From contig CM060923.1 in the NCBI GenBank assembly GCA_030737875.1, positions 36,634,501 to 36,698,500 on the forward strand: a stretch of DNA of 64,000 nucleotides. The letters are read 5' to 3'. A program made the translations under genes and the position numbers. The DNA comes from Allium sativum (taxonomy: Eukaryota; Streptophyta; Magnoliopsida; Asparagales; Amaryllidaceae). The notes under the pieces are model-generated. The model was not told the DNA's origin and did no database searches. It worked only from the letters and a program-made list of their open reading frames with translations. This document shows, in pieces, positions 21,314 through 32,599 of the stretch (positions are counted from its first letter, which is position 1; each line of letters opens with the position of its first letter).

Positions 21314-23571
21314 TTAGGCTTAGGATTCCTATATAAATAGTGAGCGAATGTATTTGTATTTTGAAAATATAAATATTATATATATATATATACCTGGATC
21401 CATAGAGGAACCCACTAGATAGAAAGAGCACAATATGGTGAGAATTGGGATGTTTGTTTTGTACACTAAAGGGACGAATATGAAATATGAGACTCTTAGG
21501 TAATTTGGGTGGAAGGTATACGATATACTTTGTATAGAAGAAAGGTGAATCCCATGTGTTGGTATTTCAGGTTTGTGGGTTAGGCAGTAAAACCTTATAA
21601 ATTGGAAAAGGTTGAAAAGAGAAAAATGGATTAGGAACATATATATATATAGTTGAGAGGATTGACTTTACGGGAGTGTCTAGGAAAGCCTAGGTAGGTC
21701 GGAAACCCTCTTTGAGTCTAGCCCATTGTTAACTTTTAAGAACTTGAAATTGTAAAAGCTTTTGGAAAATGGTTTTTGGTGTTTTCAAGTTTCGATCTTA
21801 AAAGTTATTGTTTTAAAATATGTAAAGAACATATTTGAGAAAGTACATATTGAGTTTTGAAGCAAGAAGGGGTATTTTTTTGGAAATAATGATTTCTTGT
21901 GAAAATTTTAAAAATAAATTCTCTTAATAAAAGGTGTATATTATAGAGCATATATAACTCACTAGTTTTCAAGCTATATAGTAAGAAAGAATCAAAAAGC
22001 AAACCATAGAAAAGGTTGCATTTTGATGTTGCATTTTGTTGAAAACTGGAATTTTTAGCAAAGAAAGTTTTGAAATCTCTATTCTTTTGACAATCATTTT
22101 TGATAAATTGTTTTAACAAGAAAATTTGTTGGGCGGACAAAATAAGATGTAGAAATTATGAATAGAGTAGATGCTTGCACCTAGTTGTAAGTAAGAATAG
22201 TTGTAAACCTGATTGAGTAATAGTTGTCCTTGTCTACTCCGGTTTTTTGATTTGAAAAAAAAAATGTTTTACATTTTTATGAGATGGCATGTTTTTATGG
22301 TTTGGAAAAAGTAAATTTTGGTTAGGAAAATAAAGTTTTAATACTTTTAACTTTTAGAAGAAAAATGAAAGGAAAAGGCCAAACCGTGTTTGAAAAGAAT
22401 GGAGTAGGTAAGGTTTAGTGCCCAGGGAAGACGGGAAAAACTTTAAGGCTTTGAAGTAGATAGCGAAAATTATCTTGGAATAATGGTAAGTTCACGTAGA
22501 ATGCGTAAGCATTGATAAGCCTTGGGTGTTGGTTGAAAATGACTGTTGGTACACAACTAGGACTAGTGGTGACTACTAGATAGTGAAGGGCAAGTAAGTG
22601 TTTTGATCCTGTTGCTAATTTACCTATTAGGGTAAAACCTGTTATTACATTTTTGTAGGGATCGTTCTGTTATTTTGTTCCTGTTGGGTAGTTGGGGTAA
22701 CATCTAAACATGTCATTGATCCGTTGGTTTGAACTTTTCTATCTGAGGGGGACATAGTCTTGAGATTCTTGCCTCTTAGTAGTAGCTGTGTAGAGCGTTT
22801 GTTTTCCTGTTTTAGTTGAAGGACTAAAAGGCTTATATGAAACTAAACTTAGATCATAGGATTAAGTTAAATAAGCTAAGAAAAGAGTAATGGCATAACT
22901 AAAAAGGAAACAACAAATTCTGTAAGGCAAAAACATGACAGTTAAAGAAAAATGGAAAATTCTGAGAAAAGATGAATAAAAGTAAATTTTTCCAAGATAA
23001 GATGAAAAAGAAAATCCGTAACAAAGAAAGTTTTCTTATGTTGGTTGTGCTTGGATAGGAAAATAGGGGATCTTTATATAATACTTACATAAAATCCAAG
23101 TACAGATAAAAAGGGTAACTAAAAGAAAAACAAAGGATGTGAAGTTTTCTGTTTTCTACCTTTTTGTAACATAAGAAATCGAATTTAGAAAATTAGATTT
23201 TTTTTCTGAAATTTGAATAATAAAGTTGCTTGGTAGGGTTTTGGATGCAAAAATTGGATGAACTGTGCTCTTGCTCTACAAGAGTGTGGGAAAATTTGGA
23301 TGAAAAAAAAAGTATTTTGATTTTCAAAATATTGCGTTCATGTAGAACTGCCAGTACATTTAGGATGTGTGCATCATGTTTTAAAAGAAAATTTGAAAAA
23401 TTCGCATACATATAGGAGGTACCGCTTTGGCATACATGTATTGCTATGTTGTATTACACTTTGCACAAGTGCACAATGTTTGCAAAGATTTGAATGCACA
23501 CATGATGGATGTATATTACGTGAGGAATTACTTGATTTTACCCTTAACAAATTTCAGGGACGAAATTTCCT

Positions 23572-23584
23572 AAGGGTGGGAGAA
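23572..23584 (+). promoter_or_regulatory. LARD polypurine tract
   Basis: AAGGGTGGGAGAA directly before TGTAACACTC of the 3' LTR, preceded by GGGACGAAATTTC, the chromovirus-type sequence found at this place in the gypsy elements here. Confidence 0.85.
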
Positions 23585-23826
23585 TGTAACACTCAGCATT
23601 TTTAATTAAGTAAAATAAAATAAAATTTGAAGATCTTCTAAAATTTGGTCACGGGAATAGCATCACTGTGTTTATGGCAATTTTTTGGTCAGTTTAGACC
23701 TATGGATTGCAGAAAACTGATTTAAGATGAAAGAGATACGTTTAAATGAAATATTGTAACAAACATGAAAAGAAGTTAAAAGAAAAAGAACAATGACCAC
23801 CATTGTTTTTAGTCTTGTTAACAAAA

Positions 23827-23899
23827 GCCTATGTAGCCTAGTTGGTAAGAGCATGTGACTTTCAAGGGAGTGGTGCAAGTTCGATCCCTGTTGGCGCCA
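23827..23899 (+). other. tRNA-like Pol III module in the LARD 3' LTR
   Basis: The 73-nt partner of 17446-17518. A-box TAGCCTAGTTGG is a closer match to the tRNA consensus than in the 5' LTR; the B-box region is AAGTTCGATCCC. It is followed by TATTTTTTATTTT. Substitutions between copies are scattered over stems and loop, without clear compensation. Confidence 0.55.
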
Positions 23900-24420
23900 T
23901 ATTTTTTATTTTAGGGGAACGACTAAAATAATACATGTTCTAAAGAGAAAATAGGTATATATGCACATATAAGGAAAATTATACATACAAGGAAGTACAA
24001 AAATATATGAATACAGGCATATTTCTTTTTGAAAATGGGTAGTTTTTTTATTAAAGCCCAGAAGGTAGGCTCAGCCCGCAATTACAATCTGTTAAAAGAT
24101 ACAGAGTTACAATATAATACTTCCAACACAACACTTTCCGCATTCCTTCTTCGTTCTCTGAAAAAGAAACCCTAAAGCGAAAATTAGGGCACAACGTCTC
24201 TTCATGGCGGGCGTAGATTCTCTTGTTGCTTTCCTCCAATCTCTTCCTTCCAGTTCCACCTCCCCAATAGCAATCGTTTTTGTTCCGTTGCACTGGTAAT
24301 TATCTTCTTGTTGATTTTTCCAATTATGACAGCTATTTCTCTATTTATTAAGGCAGATTTTGCTAATACGTCTCTTGTCTTCCTCTTGAAAGTATGGGAA
24401 TTTATTTCTCTCCATGTCTG

Positions 24421-25437
24421 CTACACTGTGGCTGCGAGGCCAACCTTGCCCATCTCTACCATCAACAAAGACACATGACCTCCATCATTCGGGTAGTTTA
24501 TTTCTTCCTCAAAGTTACCAATTTGTTCTATGTTAAAACATTTGAGTTTTTGGATGGCCCATAAACGTCTACTGAAATTACATTCAAAGAATAAGTGGTT
24601 ATGGGTTTCAAGGGCTTGATTGCACAAGACACATTTATCTTCATCGATAATTCCCCAGCTAAATAAACGTTCTTTGGTGGGTAGTCTTCCTAAAACAGCC
24701 TTGTACATTGTCTAAGACATTTTAGGAGGACTAGAACAAGTCCATATAACTTTACTCCATGAGACATTATGGTGGATTTGTCTGATACTCTCCCAAACAT
24801 TATTAAGCTTGAAATTGCCATTCTTCCATCTCCATAGGTCTTCAATTTTGTCTGTGTAGATAGGCTTAGTATTAATTTCATAAATAAAGCTGCATGTCAC
24901 TAGATTGTTACTGCAATCCACCCTTATTTAGAAATGATTGAGTTTAATGAAATGTTGGGTAAACCATATGACGAGTAGATATCCTACCCATATCTATCAA
25001 TTAAGCTCTGTCCATATAACCGTGGGTCTCTCCATAGGTTAGTTGAGTTTCCATTAGCGATTTCTCGTTGAAGTCTTGTCTTGAGATCATTTCTCAATTT
25101 CAAGCAATTTTTCTATACCACAAATAAGTTATTATTAATGTTAGTTGTCCAAAAGTTTGTTTTCATATAATAGGCTCTCATCCATACAACCCACAAATTC
25201 TCTGAAGAGATTAGTTTGCAGGCCAATTTGAGCCCATATACCTTTTTTTACTCAAATAGGTTTTTCATCCCAACTCCACCTTTTTTTGGGCCTGTAAAAC
25301 AAATTATAAATGATTTTGTGTAGCCCACCTTTCCACAAGAAGTTAGCACACACTGTGTTAATCCTTGCAATTAAACAGTCTGGTATTTGGAAGGTCTGCA
25401 ACCAGAACCTAGCTTTTGAAGTAATCACGGAATGCAC
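24421..25437 (-). pseudogene. LINE-2 ORF2 C-terminal part with zf-RVT
   Basis: From 25437 downward: FWLQTFQIPDCLIARINTVCANFLWKG, the post-thumb region, ending at a stop near 25252. Further down, the zf-RVT domain at 24708-24421 has YKAVLGRLPTKERLFSWGI, then CVLCNQALETHNHLFFEC, keeping the CxxC and HxxxxxC zinc ligands. Stops and frameshifts lie between. In full-length LINEs this zinc domain ends ORF2. Confidence 0.8.
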
Positions 25438-25508
25438 TAGTTCAACTCTTCCTGCAAATGACAGCAGTTTTGATCTCTAGCCTTGTAGTTTATCTTTAAT
25501 GTCATCCA

Positions 25509-26858
25509 CTAGTTTTCCGCACTCTGCATCTGTAATAGTGTTGTTAGATAGCAGCACCCCAAGTACTTGATTGAGAGAGAGCCCTCTTTGAACCCCATAG
25601 CATCTAAATACTTTTGTTTTTGGCTGCAAAACTTATTGAAGTAGCATTTTGTTTTAAGATCAATCTCTTTAATCCCAACCCACTTCTCCAAAATACCAAA
25701 TATAAGTTTCAGCTGATAAATTGTATTAGTTGAGGCTTGGAAAACCAATAAAAGATCATTAGCATAAATTAGATGAGTAACTTTAGGCATGTGGTTATAA
25801 ACTGGCAGGATTAACTTGTTTTCAGTAGCAAGTTCCATTTGCAGAGTGTACCATTCCATTGCAACCGCAAATAAATAAAGGAGGAGTGGGTCCCCAGCCC
25901 GTTCCCCCTAGTGCTGGTTATGTATCCCTTTGGGACCCCATTGATTAGAATAGACTAAGTAGGAGAGTTAGGCAGAATTCAATTAGGTTAACAAGGTTAT
26001 TAGGACATCCCATTGAATGAAGCATGTGTAATATGAAATTTCTATTTACTCTATCGTATGTCTTATCCAAGTCTATCTTAAGGCATAGCTTGTTAACCCC
26101 TTTCTTGTTGAACTCTCTGACTAGTTCATGTGCCATGAGGGAATTTTCTGAAATGAATTTACCTTTAATGAATGCACTCTGACATTGAGAAATCAAAGCA
26201 AGTGGCACATAATTCAATCTATTACAAATAATATTACTTAAGATTTTGTACACCACATTGCAACAGGCAATTGTCCTGTAGTCTTTAATTCTAGTAGGGC
26301 TTTGCACTTTAGGAATAAGTGAAATGAATGTGTGATTTATCTCTCTAATGAATTCACCTATGTCTAGAACTTCTTGGTATGCCTTTAACATGTAATTTTT
26401 CTGGTATTCCCAGTGCAATTTGAAGAAGGATGCCCCTATGCCGTCAGGCCCAGGACTGGAGTCATTATGAATGGAAAAAATAGCAGTCTTCAATTGCCTC
26501 ATTCTAACCTTTCCACCCAACATCAGCCTACCTTCTACAGTGATCTTCCTTCGACACTCAATACCGTGTAAGTTTTCATCATACTTGCCATTGAAAAGGT
26601 CTACATAATAAGAGATAGTAGTATCTTCTAATTGCTTGATTTGTTGCATCGAGTCACCCTATTCATTTAAGAAATTTATAAAATTGTTATAATGGTTTCT
26701 TTATGACATTTTGGTATAGAAAATAATTCATCTCCCTGTATCAGCCATTTTTCTTTGGCTTTTTGTTTGATTTCCAAAGATTTAACTCCCAATGCCTCCC
26801 TGAGTTTTCTTTGTAATTCATAATAGTCACACTTGAGACCTTCATTCATAATAGTCAC
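25509..26858 (-). pseudogene. LINE-2 reverse transcriptase, active site altered
   Basis: From 26858 downward: a linker (QKAKEKWLIQGDE), then RT motifs SSPGPDGIGASFFKLHW, FISLIPKVQSPTRIKDYRTI, SQCQSAFIKGKFI and the first catalytic segment CLKIDLDKTYDRVNRNF (the usual Ala-Tyr-Asp is Thr-Tyr-Asp). The second segment is open from 25859: VTHLIYANDLLLVFQAST, where the family has (Y/F)ADD, so the first Asp is Asn. A frameshift and stops separate the two pieces near 25860-25945. Confidence 0.85.
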
Positions 26859-27020
26859 AGTTTAATACATGCATATGTATATATATATACGTATATATGT
26901 GAAAAAGAAAATATATACAAAGGAGAAGTTCTAATTAAGGCTAAATCAAAGAAATATGGTAAGAATTAAATAACGGCATAACACCATTTGAATTTTGAAA
27001 ATGAAATAAAAGTTGTGCGT

Positions 27021-27051
<31 letters not shown>

Positions 27052-28159
27052 CACACGTGTAAAATGGGCATTAAAAGTTATGTATACATATAAGGAGTTT
27101 ATATGTAAATAAATCAAAAAAGATATAATGGGCATACAAATCAAACGTTTAAATTTAAAAATGTTAACAAACAAACATCTGCACCCTAAATAGCTTGTTG
27201 GACCCAAGCGAGTCGACCAACACCTGGCTGGGTCGACCTAAAGGGGGCTGGGTTGACCCACCCCTGATCCGGGTAGATTCACTTGGTGAATCTGGACTGT
27301 TTTTCTAACCACGTTCATTGCTGACTCAGCGCTGCGTGCACGATAAGATCCTGAACACCTATTAATAGGCTAGTACACCCTAGCCTAAATCTCATATTTT
27401 CTAAGAGGATGTCTAGAATCTACCATTCTTCTTCCTCCTCAAATCTCTTCAGAAAATAGAATAATTAGTTTAGTAAATTTTGGTTCAAGATCTAAAGGAA
27501 AAGAATGTATATTTGCAAATGGGTGTTCAGAATTCTATTCGAAGTAAGGTGAATTCTTGGACCTGGTCAATTTAAATTTCTCCTCTTTTTCTTTTAGTTG
27601 AGAATTGTGGATCCATGGTTATTTCGGTAGTAAATTCGGTTAGAGGAGTCAGGAACTGCTAGGACTGGACCAGATTCAAGAATTGGAAAGCTATTAGGTG
27701 GTGGATTTAAGTTATGCCTTTTTTGATAATGGAATTATATCGTTTGGCATTCCCCGTTAAATTGTATAGTAAATTTGTTGGAATGTAAATCTCTTGAAAT
27801 GTATAAACTTGTTAAAATATGTGGAAGGGATTACTGTTGTATATAGAACGAACCCATTAATTGACATATTATGTACATGAACCCTTGACTATAAGAATTG
27901 GGCTAATTACATGTTAATCTGTTAAATTGAATAATTATATGATTGGATAATGACATGTTATTATTTTAAAGCTGGGTTAATTACATGTTAAGAAGAACAT
28001 CGGATATGATAATCATTTAAAATGGATTTAATATAATATTAAGTATGACATGTAAAAATAGAATTACTATAAAAATTTGGAAGGAGATATGCCTAAATTT
28101 TATGGAAAATTTACGGTAATTAAGAAATTATAACCACACTTAGACATGAGGTTCAATTC

Positions 28160-28337
28160 AACTTGTGGTAGAAGTCTGCCCAGAACCGCCCGACAAATCC
28201 AGCATCCACAAGTTGTTAATTAAGTATGAGGGTTCTAGTGTGTAAATATACATGTAACGGTGCTAAGACACGAGGTTAAGTCTAACTTGTGTTAGAAGTC
28301 TGCCCGGAACCGCCCGACAAATCCAGCATCCACAAGT
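28160..28337 (+). repeat. Twin LTR motif, both copies in the LARD 3' LTR
   Basis: Copy 1 at 28160-28214 (AACTTGTGG to CCACAAGTT) and copy 2 at 28284-28337 (AACTTGTG to CCACAAGT), the same spacing as in the 5' LTR. Confidence 0.8.
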
Positions 28338-31300
28338 GGTTGGCTTAATGTGAGGGTTCTGGTGCATAAACATATATGAATATATGTGTATAAAAGGGAT
28401 AAAAATAAATGGCACTAATTGTAATTAATGGAAATGAATGGAAAAGATTTAAAGTTATAACAGTAAAAGAAGTGGAACTGAACGGGGAATGATAACAATC
28501 TATTATGAATAAACCTGAAAGGAAAAAAGGAAAGATAATAGGTAGGCTTGTCCTAGGGATAAGTGGAAATTATAACTTAGGTTATTATAAACGATAGGGG
28601 GAATGTGATAACTTATGTAATGAAATAAGTTGTATTTAATTATAAATTAAGTAATTTGTAAATTTGGTAACCTAAAACCTGTTATTTGTAATAAGTATAG
28701 AAAAGGGGGGAAACTTATGAAATGCAATAAGTTGTACTTAATTATAAATTAAGTAATATGTATACTTAAGATTTTGAATCCTGCTGTAAGAAGAACATGT
28801 TATCAGTAAACTTGAGAATCTGAAATCTGCTAATAAGAATAACATGTTAAAGGCTTATTAATGAACTTAAATTGGTTAAGTTATATAACCGAAATTAGTA
28901 AGCAAGAGGAACTTGGTAACTTGAATAATAAGTCAATATGACTTGAAATAACCAAGTTAAATGGAAATCTGAAAAGGTAGAGCAAGCACGTAATTAAAAG
29001 ATTAGACATAGGGTCTAATAACACACTAACCCGAGGCTCTTGGACCGGTCTGTACGTTTGAAAGAGAATAACCCAATGGGGGTAGATTATCGTGGTGTCA
29101 TGAGGCACGAGGGGAGCACACATCCATCTGATTATTCTGCCTGTTCTGCCTATTGTTTTGATGATATTCTGCTGGCTTCGACGGACTAGAAAGAGAAGCA
29201 AGCAGCTTTCGGGGACATAGAGGGTACTTCTGGTAGTCCTCTGTGTGGTGGCAGCATTCAGGCTGTGCTCACATAAGTTAGGCCTGTGTATTACTACCCG
29301 GTGATTATACCTTGACTACCACGAGAATGGGCAGTCAAAGGTTGTAGGGTGGCATAGGTGATTCGACGATTCAGTTGCTTTGTGATTAGGCGGGTTACGA
29401 CCATTTTATCGGGTTTCCTTTGGCAGGTCTAACCATCTGTTGGATATCAGTCTTCGGTTACCAACCATCGACCGCCAGCGTGATGCGTGATGCGGAAAGA
29501 CGGAGAGCTAACCTACAGATCATCGACCTTTCGCTATTAAGGCTTTGATTGCGGGACATGCTAATTAGGATGTTGCCTGTTGTTTTTCTGGTCCACGCCA
29601 CTAGCTCTCCATTTTGTTGGTCTTTCACTAGTTGAGGGAGGGGTCTGGTGGGACCATAGCCACTGAAAATGCAGACCATAGCATTTGTGTATACAGATAT
29701 CTAAAAAGCACCCGTTCGAGTTCTTTGTTTCTTGTACAACCCTGCTATGGAACTCCGTGCACAATAGAGAATATGCGTGGCTAAGGCATCCAGTACGATT
29801 GACGATACGTATGTGAGGAAATCTAGATGCATGCTTGTCTGCTCTAAGTGGTGTATCGTAGGCTCTAGGGCATTACCCTGTGAGGGAATCTGATTTGATC
29901 GAATGGTTCGAAGGTGGCGGTCTGTACGCTTACATAGCATGACGACGGCAGGGCTATGTAGAGCGTAGTGTTGTTATATTGGGATTCGTACATCGCTTCA
30001 ACTTAAAATGGGGGACTACGTATATTTCTATAGAATTACGGCGGAGACCGCGCGAGTGTGGTAACATGAGGTATACCTTAATATTGGGGGTATCTACACT
30101 ATACTGTATTAGGTTAAACTACTAGGGAGTAGGTGGGTACGACGTGTGTGTAAGCCTTGAGTGATGTTAACCCAAGTAACCTAGTAAATAAGAAAATGTA
30201 ACTGAATGGTATATGTAGGGTTATCCAAAATGTGTAGTTTAAATCCAGCCACCAGAACTTGTGTTCTAACCCCCTACTACATACTCAGAGGTTAAATTTG
30301 TGGCAGAGATATGATAGCTTTGGGTACTGGTTAGGCAATATTATTATTTGGCTAAGGCTATATTTTTATTATATTATATTTTATCCATTCCACTGTGAGA
30401 TATTTTCTGAGCTCTGATATAATTTATATCTCTGTCTTTTCTGCAGGATACCAGACAAACCAACATGAGTTTTAATAGATTAGAATTTTGAAAAAAAATT
30501 GGTTTGTCGGTATTTGGGTTGTTATAGGCTTCTACCACAAATGGCAATTAACCTCGTGTCTATGTGTCACTTATTTATATATATATTAGCCATTCTATAT
30601 ATATACACACACAAGCAAAATATATATATATATGTATATTTGTTAAGGGGACATTTCAAATTCGAATTCTAACTTAATCGCATTTATTATGTTAATACAA
30701 CGTTAATTATAATGATTACGTTTATATAAGTAAAATAACAATAGCACCTAATTAACGTTAACATTCGTATAAACGGGGAAACATTCTAACGAGGTGGAAA
30801 ATTGTCAATTTATCCAATTTAAGGCATACAAGTTAGATTTTCCATATTTTACCGCTACAACATAAGACTGATTTCATAATGAACATATAACAAATAGTAG
30901 TAAATGGAAAACATACATATACATAATAATTACAACTTGTATCCTAGACATGTAGAAACGATTTCAATATTGAATTAAAAATAGAGCGTTACATACATCT
31001 ACATATGTATGTTTGTAATTTATATTTCACCCATTTTACCTGGTTTGGTGTTATGCACCTAAAAATGTTTGCCTTTGACTTATTTCAATTGTAAATGCGT
31101 TTAGATCCAACGTAGGATCCATACCCAATTCAAACCATGAAACATTAAAATCCAAACCTTTTTAGGACACAATCTAATGAAAAGGTGAATCACATAAAAC
31201 ATAAATATTAGTATAACACTCATATTTACTTTCAATCCAATACAAAAACCACAATTCCACAAATCGAATTCATCATGACAATTTCATACGTAATTACAAG

Positions 31301-31726
31301 ATAGAAGATTTAGGGATTTTCATGTTCATATAATCGAATAACCAAATCTTCCTAGGAATATCAATTCATATGGAAAACTAATAAAAACATGAATATGCCT
31401 CTAAGAAAAACTAGATTCCACTCACTAATTAGGCGGAAATGTGGTAGAATTGCACGACCTGCAACGATTCTTAACTTTCAAGCGATCTCTGATTTTTCTC
31501 CTAACAATATACATATAAGAAAAATACAATTAGAGTTGTTATACATATATGTTTATGCTAAATTCCGAAATCCTAAACTTACATAAATTGAAATAGAGAG
31601 ATTTAGAATAGAGTTAGAGAAGTAGAAGAGACCTTCACCCTATTCTCTTTGTTTTTCTATGAAATTTAACAGCATGGAGGCAGAGACGTAGAATAATTAG
31701 GGTTTCTTGTGTGTGGTCTTAGGGGT

Positions 31727-31734
31727 TATTTATA
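31727..31734 (-). promoter_or_regulatory. TATA box of the gypsy-1 LTR
   Basis: On the minus strand GTATAAATAACC, about 590 bp into the LTR sense strand. Placement agrees with the LARD and gypsy-2 LTRs. Confidence 0.5.
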
Positions 31735-32316
31735 CTTGCTCGTGTGAGGCTGAGTCGTTGGATCAATAAGAATTAATCCAAGCCTTCCATATGAATATAA
31801 CCTCTTAGAAAACCCTTATCCACATGGGATGATTGAGCCTTCCAGCCGCCTAGCGGTCGACATCTCTTGGGGGGAGCAGTCAACCCCTTTGGGACAGGAA
31901 CGCCCAATTTTGCTGCGTTGCTAAGCTGTTTATTTTATTAATTACATTCTTAATTTGCTTCATTCTTTTCCATATATCCAATATAGTTGTCCCATAGATA
32001 TTATCTCAAAATTCAAAGTTTGAATTTTCCTCTTTTGTTTTAATTTATAATTTGGACAATATGTAATATTCATATAATTATATATATTCTTCTTGCACTA
32101 TCCAAATTCATTTGTTCATAACTTCTTCGTACATTAACCATTTTCAGAATATTATATAAGAAAACGATTCAGAATTTTGCCATGAATCCAAATAAAAGAG
32201 TTTCATAGCTAAATTCCTAAAGCTTCAAAATCTCATTTTCCAGCTATGTCATTTAATTACTTGTTTTTATTAATTTATTTATTTATTAATACTTATGAAT
32301 TTTATGGGGTGTTACA

Positions 32317-32327
32317 TTCTTCCCCCT
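32317..32327 (-). promoter_or_regulatory. Gypsy-1 polypurine tract
   Basis: AGGGGGAAGAA on the minus strand, immediately before TGTAACACCCC of the 3' LTR and after a GGGACGAAATCC motif. Confidence 0.8.
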
Positions 32328-32599
32328 AAAAATGGATTTCGTCCCGAAATCTGTTTAAGGGTTGAAAATACAACTCGTTCGAAACATCCATGTTGTGCAC
32401 CTATGTTATTTATAATTCATCCATAAGCATTCAAGACTCGCAATGATTATCAACTGCAGACCCACTAAATTGACTTCTAACCTAGCATGTAGGTGTAATA
32501 AGTAATGCAATATATATGCAAACAACCTAAATATGCATATATTTCTACATGAGTGCTTGTTGCAATTATGTCACATCCATCTCTTAACATCCAATCTAG

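Larger units (their letters stand above)
21300..23584 (+). other. LARD internal region, no coding capacity seen
   Basis: About 2.3 kb between primer-binding site and polypurine tract, rich in A and T. I found no zinc knuckle, protease DTG, reverse transcriptase or integrase motif in any frame on either strand; the longest frames are about 110 codons on the minus strand and look random. Confidence 0.75.
24023..26863 (-). mobile_element. LINE-2, 5'-truncated, inserted in the LARD 3' LTR
   Basis: An L1-type LINE on the minus strand from 26863 (5' truncation) to 24023 (3' end, A-rich as TTTTCAAAAAGAA on the minus strand). It is flanked by AATACAGGCATAT (24010-24022) and AATACATGCATAT (26864-26876), a 13-bp target duplication with one mismatch. 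The 5' LTR lacks the insertion at the matching place. The endonuclease domain and ORF1 are missing, the usual result of incomplete target-primed reverse transcription. Confidence 0.9.
17199..30526 (+). mobile_element. LARD-like non-autonomous LTR retrotransposon, 13.3 kb
   Basis: Two long direct repeats (17199-21299 and 23585-30526) flank 2.3 kb of internal sequence. LTRs start TGTAACACTC and end GTTGTTA(C/T)(C/A), inverted TGTAAC/GTTACA ends. A primer-binding site and a polypurine tract lie where expected. Flanks GGGTT (17194-17198) and GGCTT (30527-30531) are a 5-bp target duplication with one mismatch. No gag or pol similarity was seen in any frame. Very long LTRs with a non-coding interior define large retrotransposon derivatives (LARDs). 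The GGGACGAAATTTC motif before the tract and the LTR motifs shared with gypsy-1 and gypsy-2 suggest descent from the same chromovirus group, whose proteins would be needed in trans. The 3' LTR carries LINE-2. Confidence 0.85.
23585..30526 (+). repeat. LARD 3' LTR, split by LINE-2
   Basis: Begins TGTAACACTCAG and ends GGTTGTTATA. It is 6.9 kb because LINE-2 (24023-26863) is inserted. Without it and the 13-bp duplication the length is about 4.09 kb, close to the 5' LTR. It carries the second tRNA-like module (23827-23899), twin motif (28160 and 28284) and the palindrome at 30254-30267. Confidence 0.85.
17157..30540 (-). repeat. Twin LTR motif, gypsy-1 copy 2, interrupted by the LARD
   Basis: The left part is 17157-17198 (ACTTGTGGTTGCTGG to GGGCGGGGTT) and the right part 30527-30540 (GGCTTCTACCACAA). 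Put side by side by position they match the uninterrupted copies, so the LARD inserted inside this motif. Confidence 0.75.
15843..32316 (-). mobile_element. Gypsy-1 3' LTR (minus strand), split by the LARD insertion
   Basis: On the plus strand the LTR runs from TGTAACAACCC (15843) to GGGGTGTTACA (32316), so in sense it starts TGTAACACCCC and ends GGGTTGTTACA. Directly beyond 32316 is a polypurine tract (AGGGGGAAGAA on minus) and the GGGACGAAAT motif that precedes the 3' LTR in plant chromoviruses. Subtracting the LARD (17199-30526) and the duplicated five bases leaves about 3.14 kb. Landmarks in sense order: TATA box at 31727-31734, twin hairpin motif (second copy split by the LARD), and an AGAAC...GTTCT palindrome at 16240-16254. 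No open frames of note. Internal DNA continues at 32317. Confidence 0.85.
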
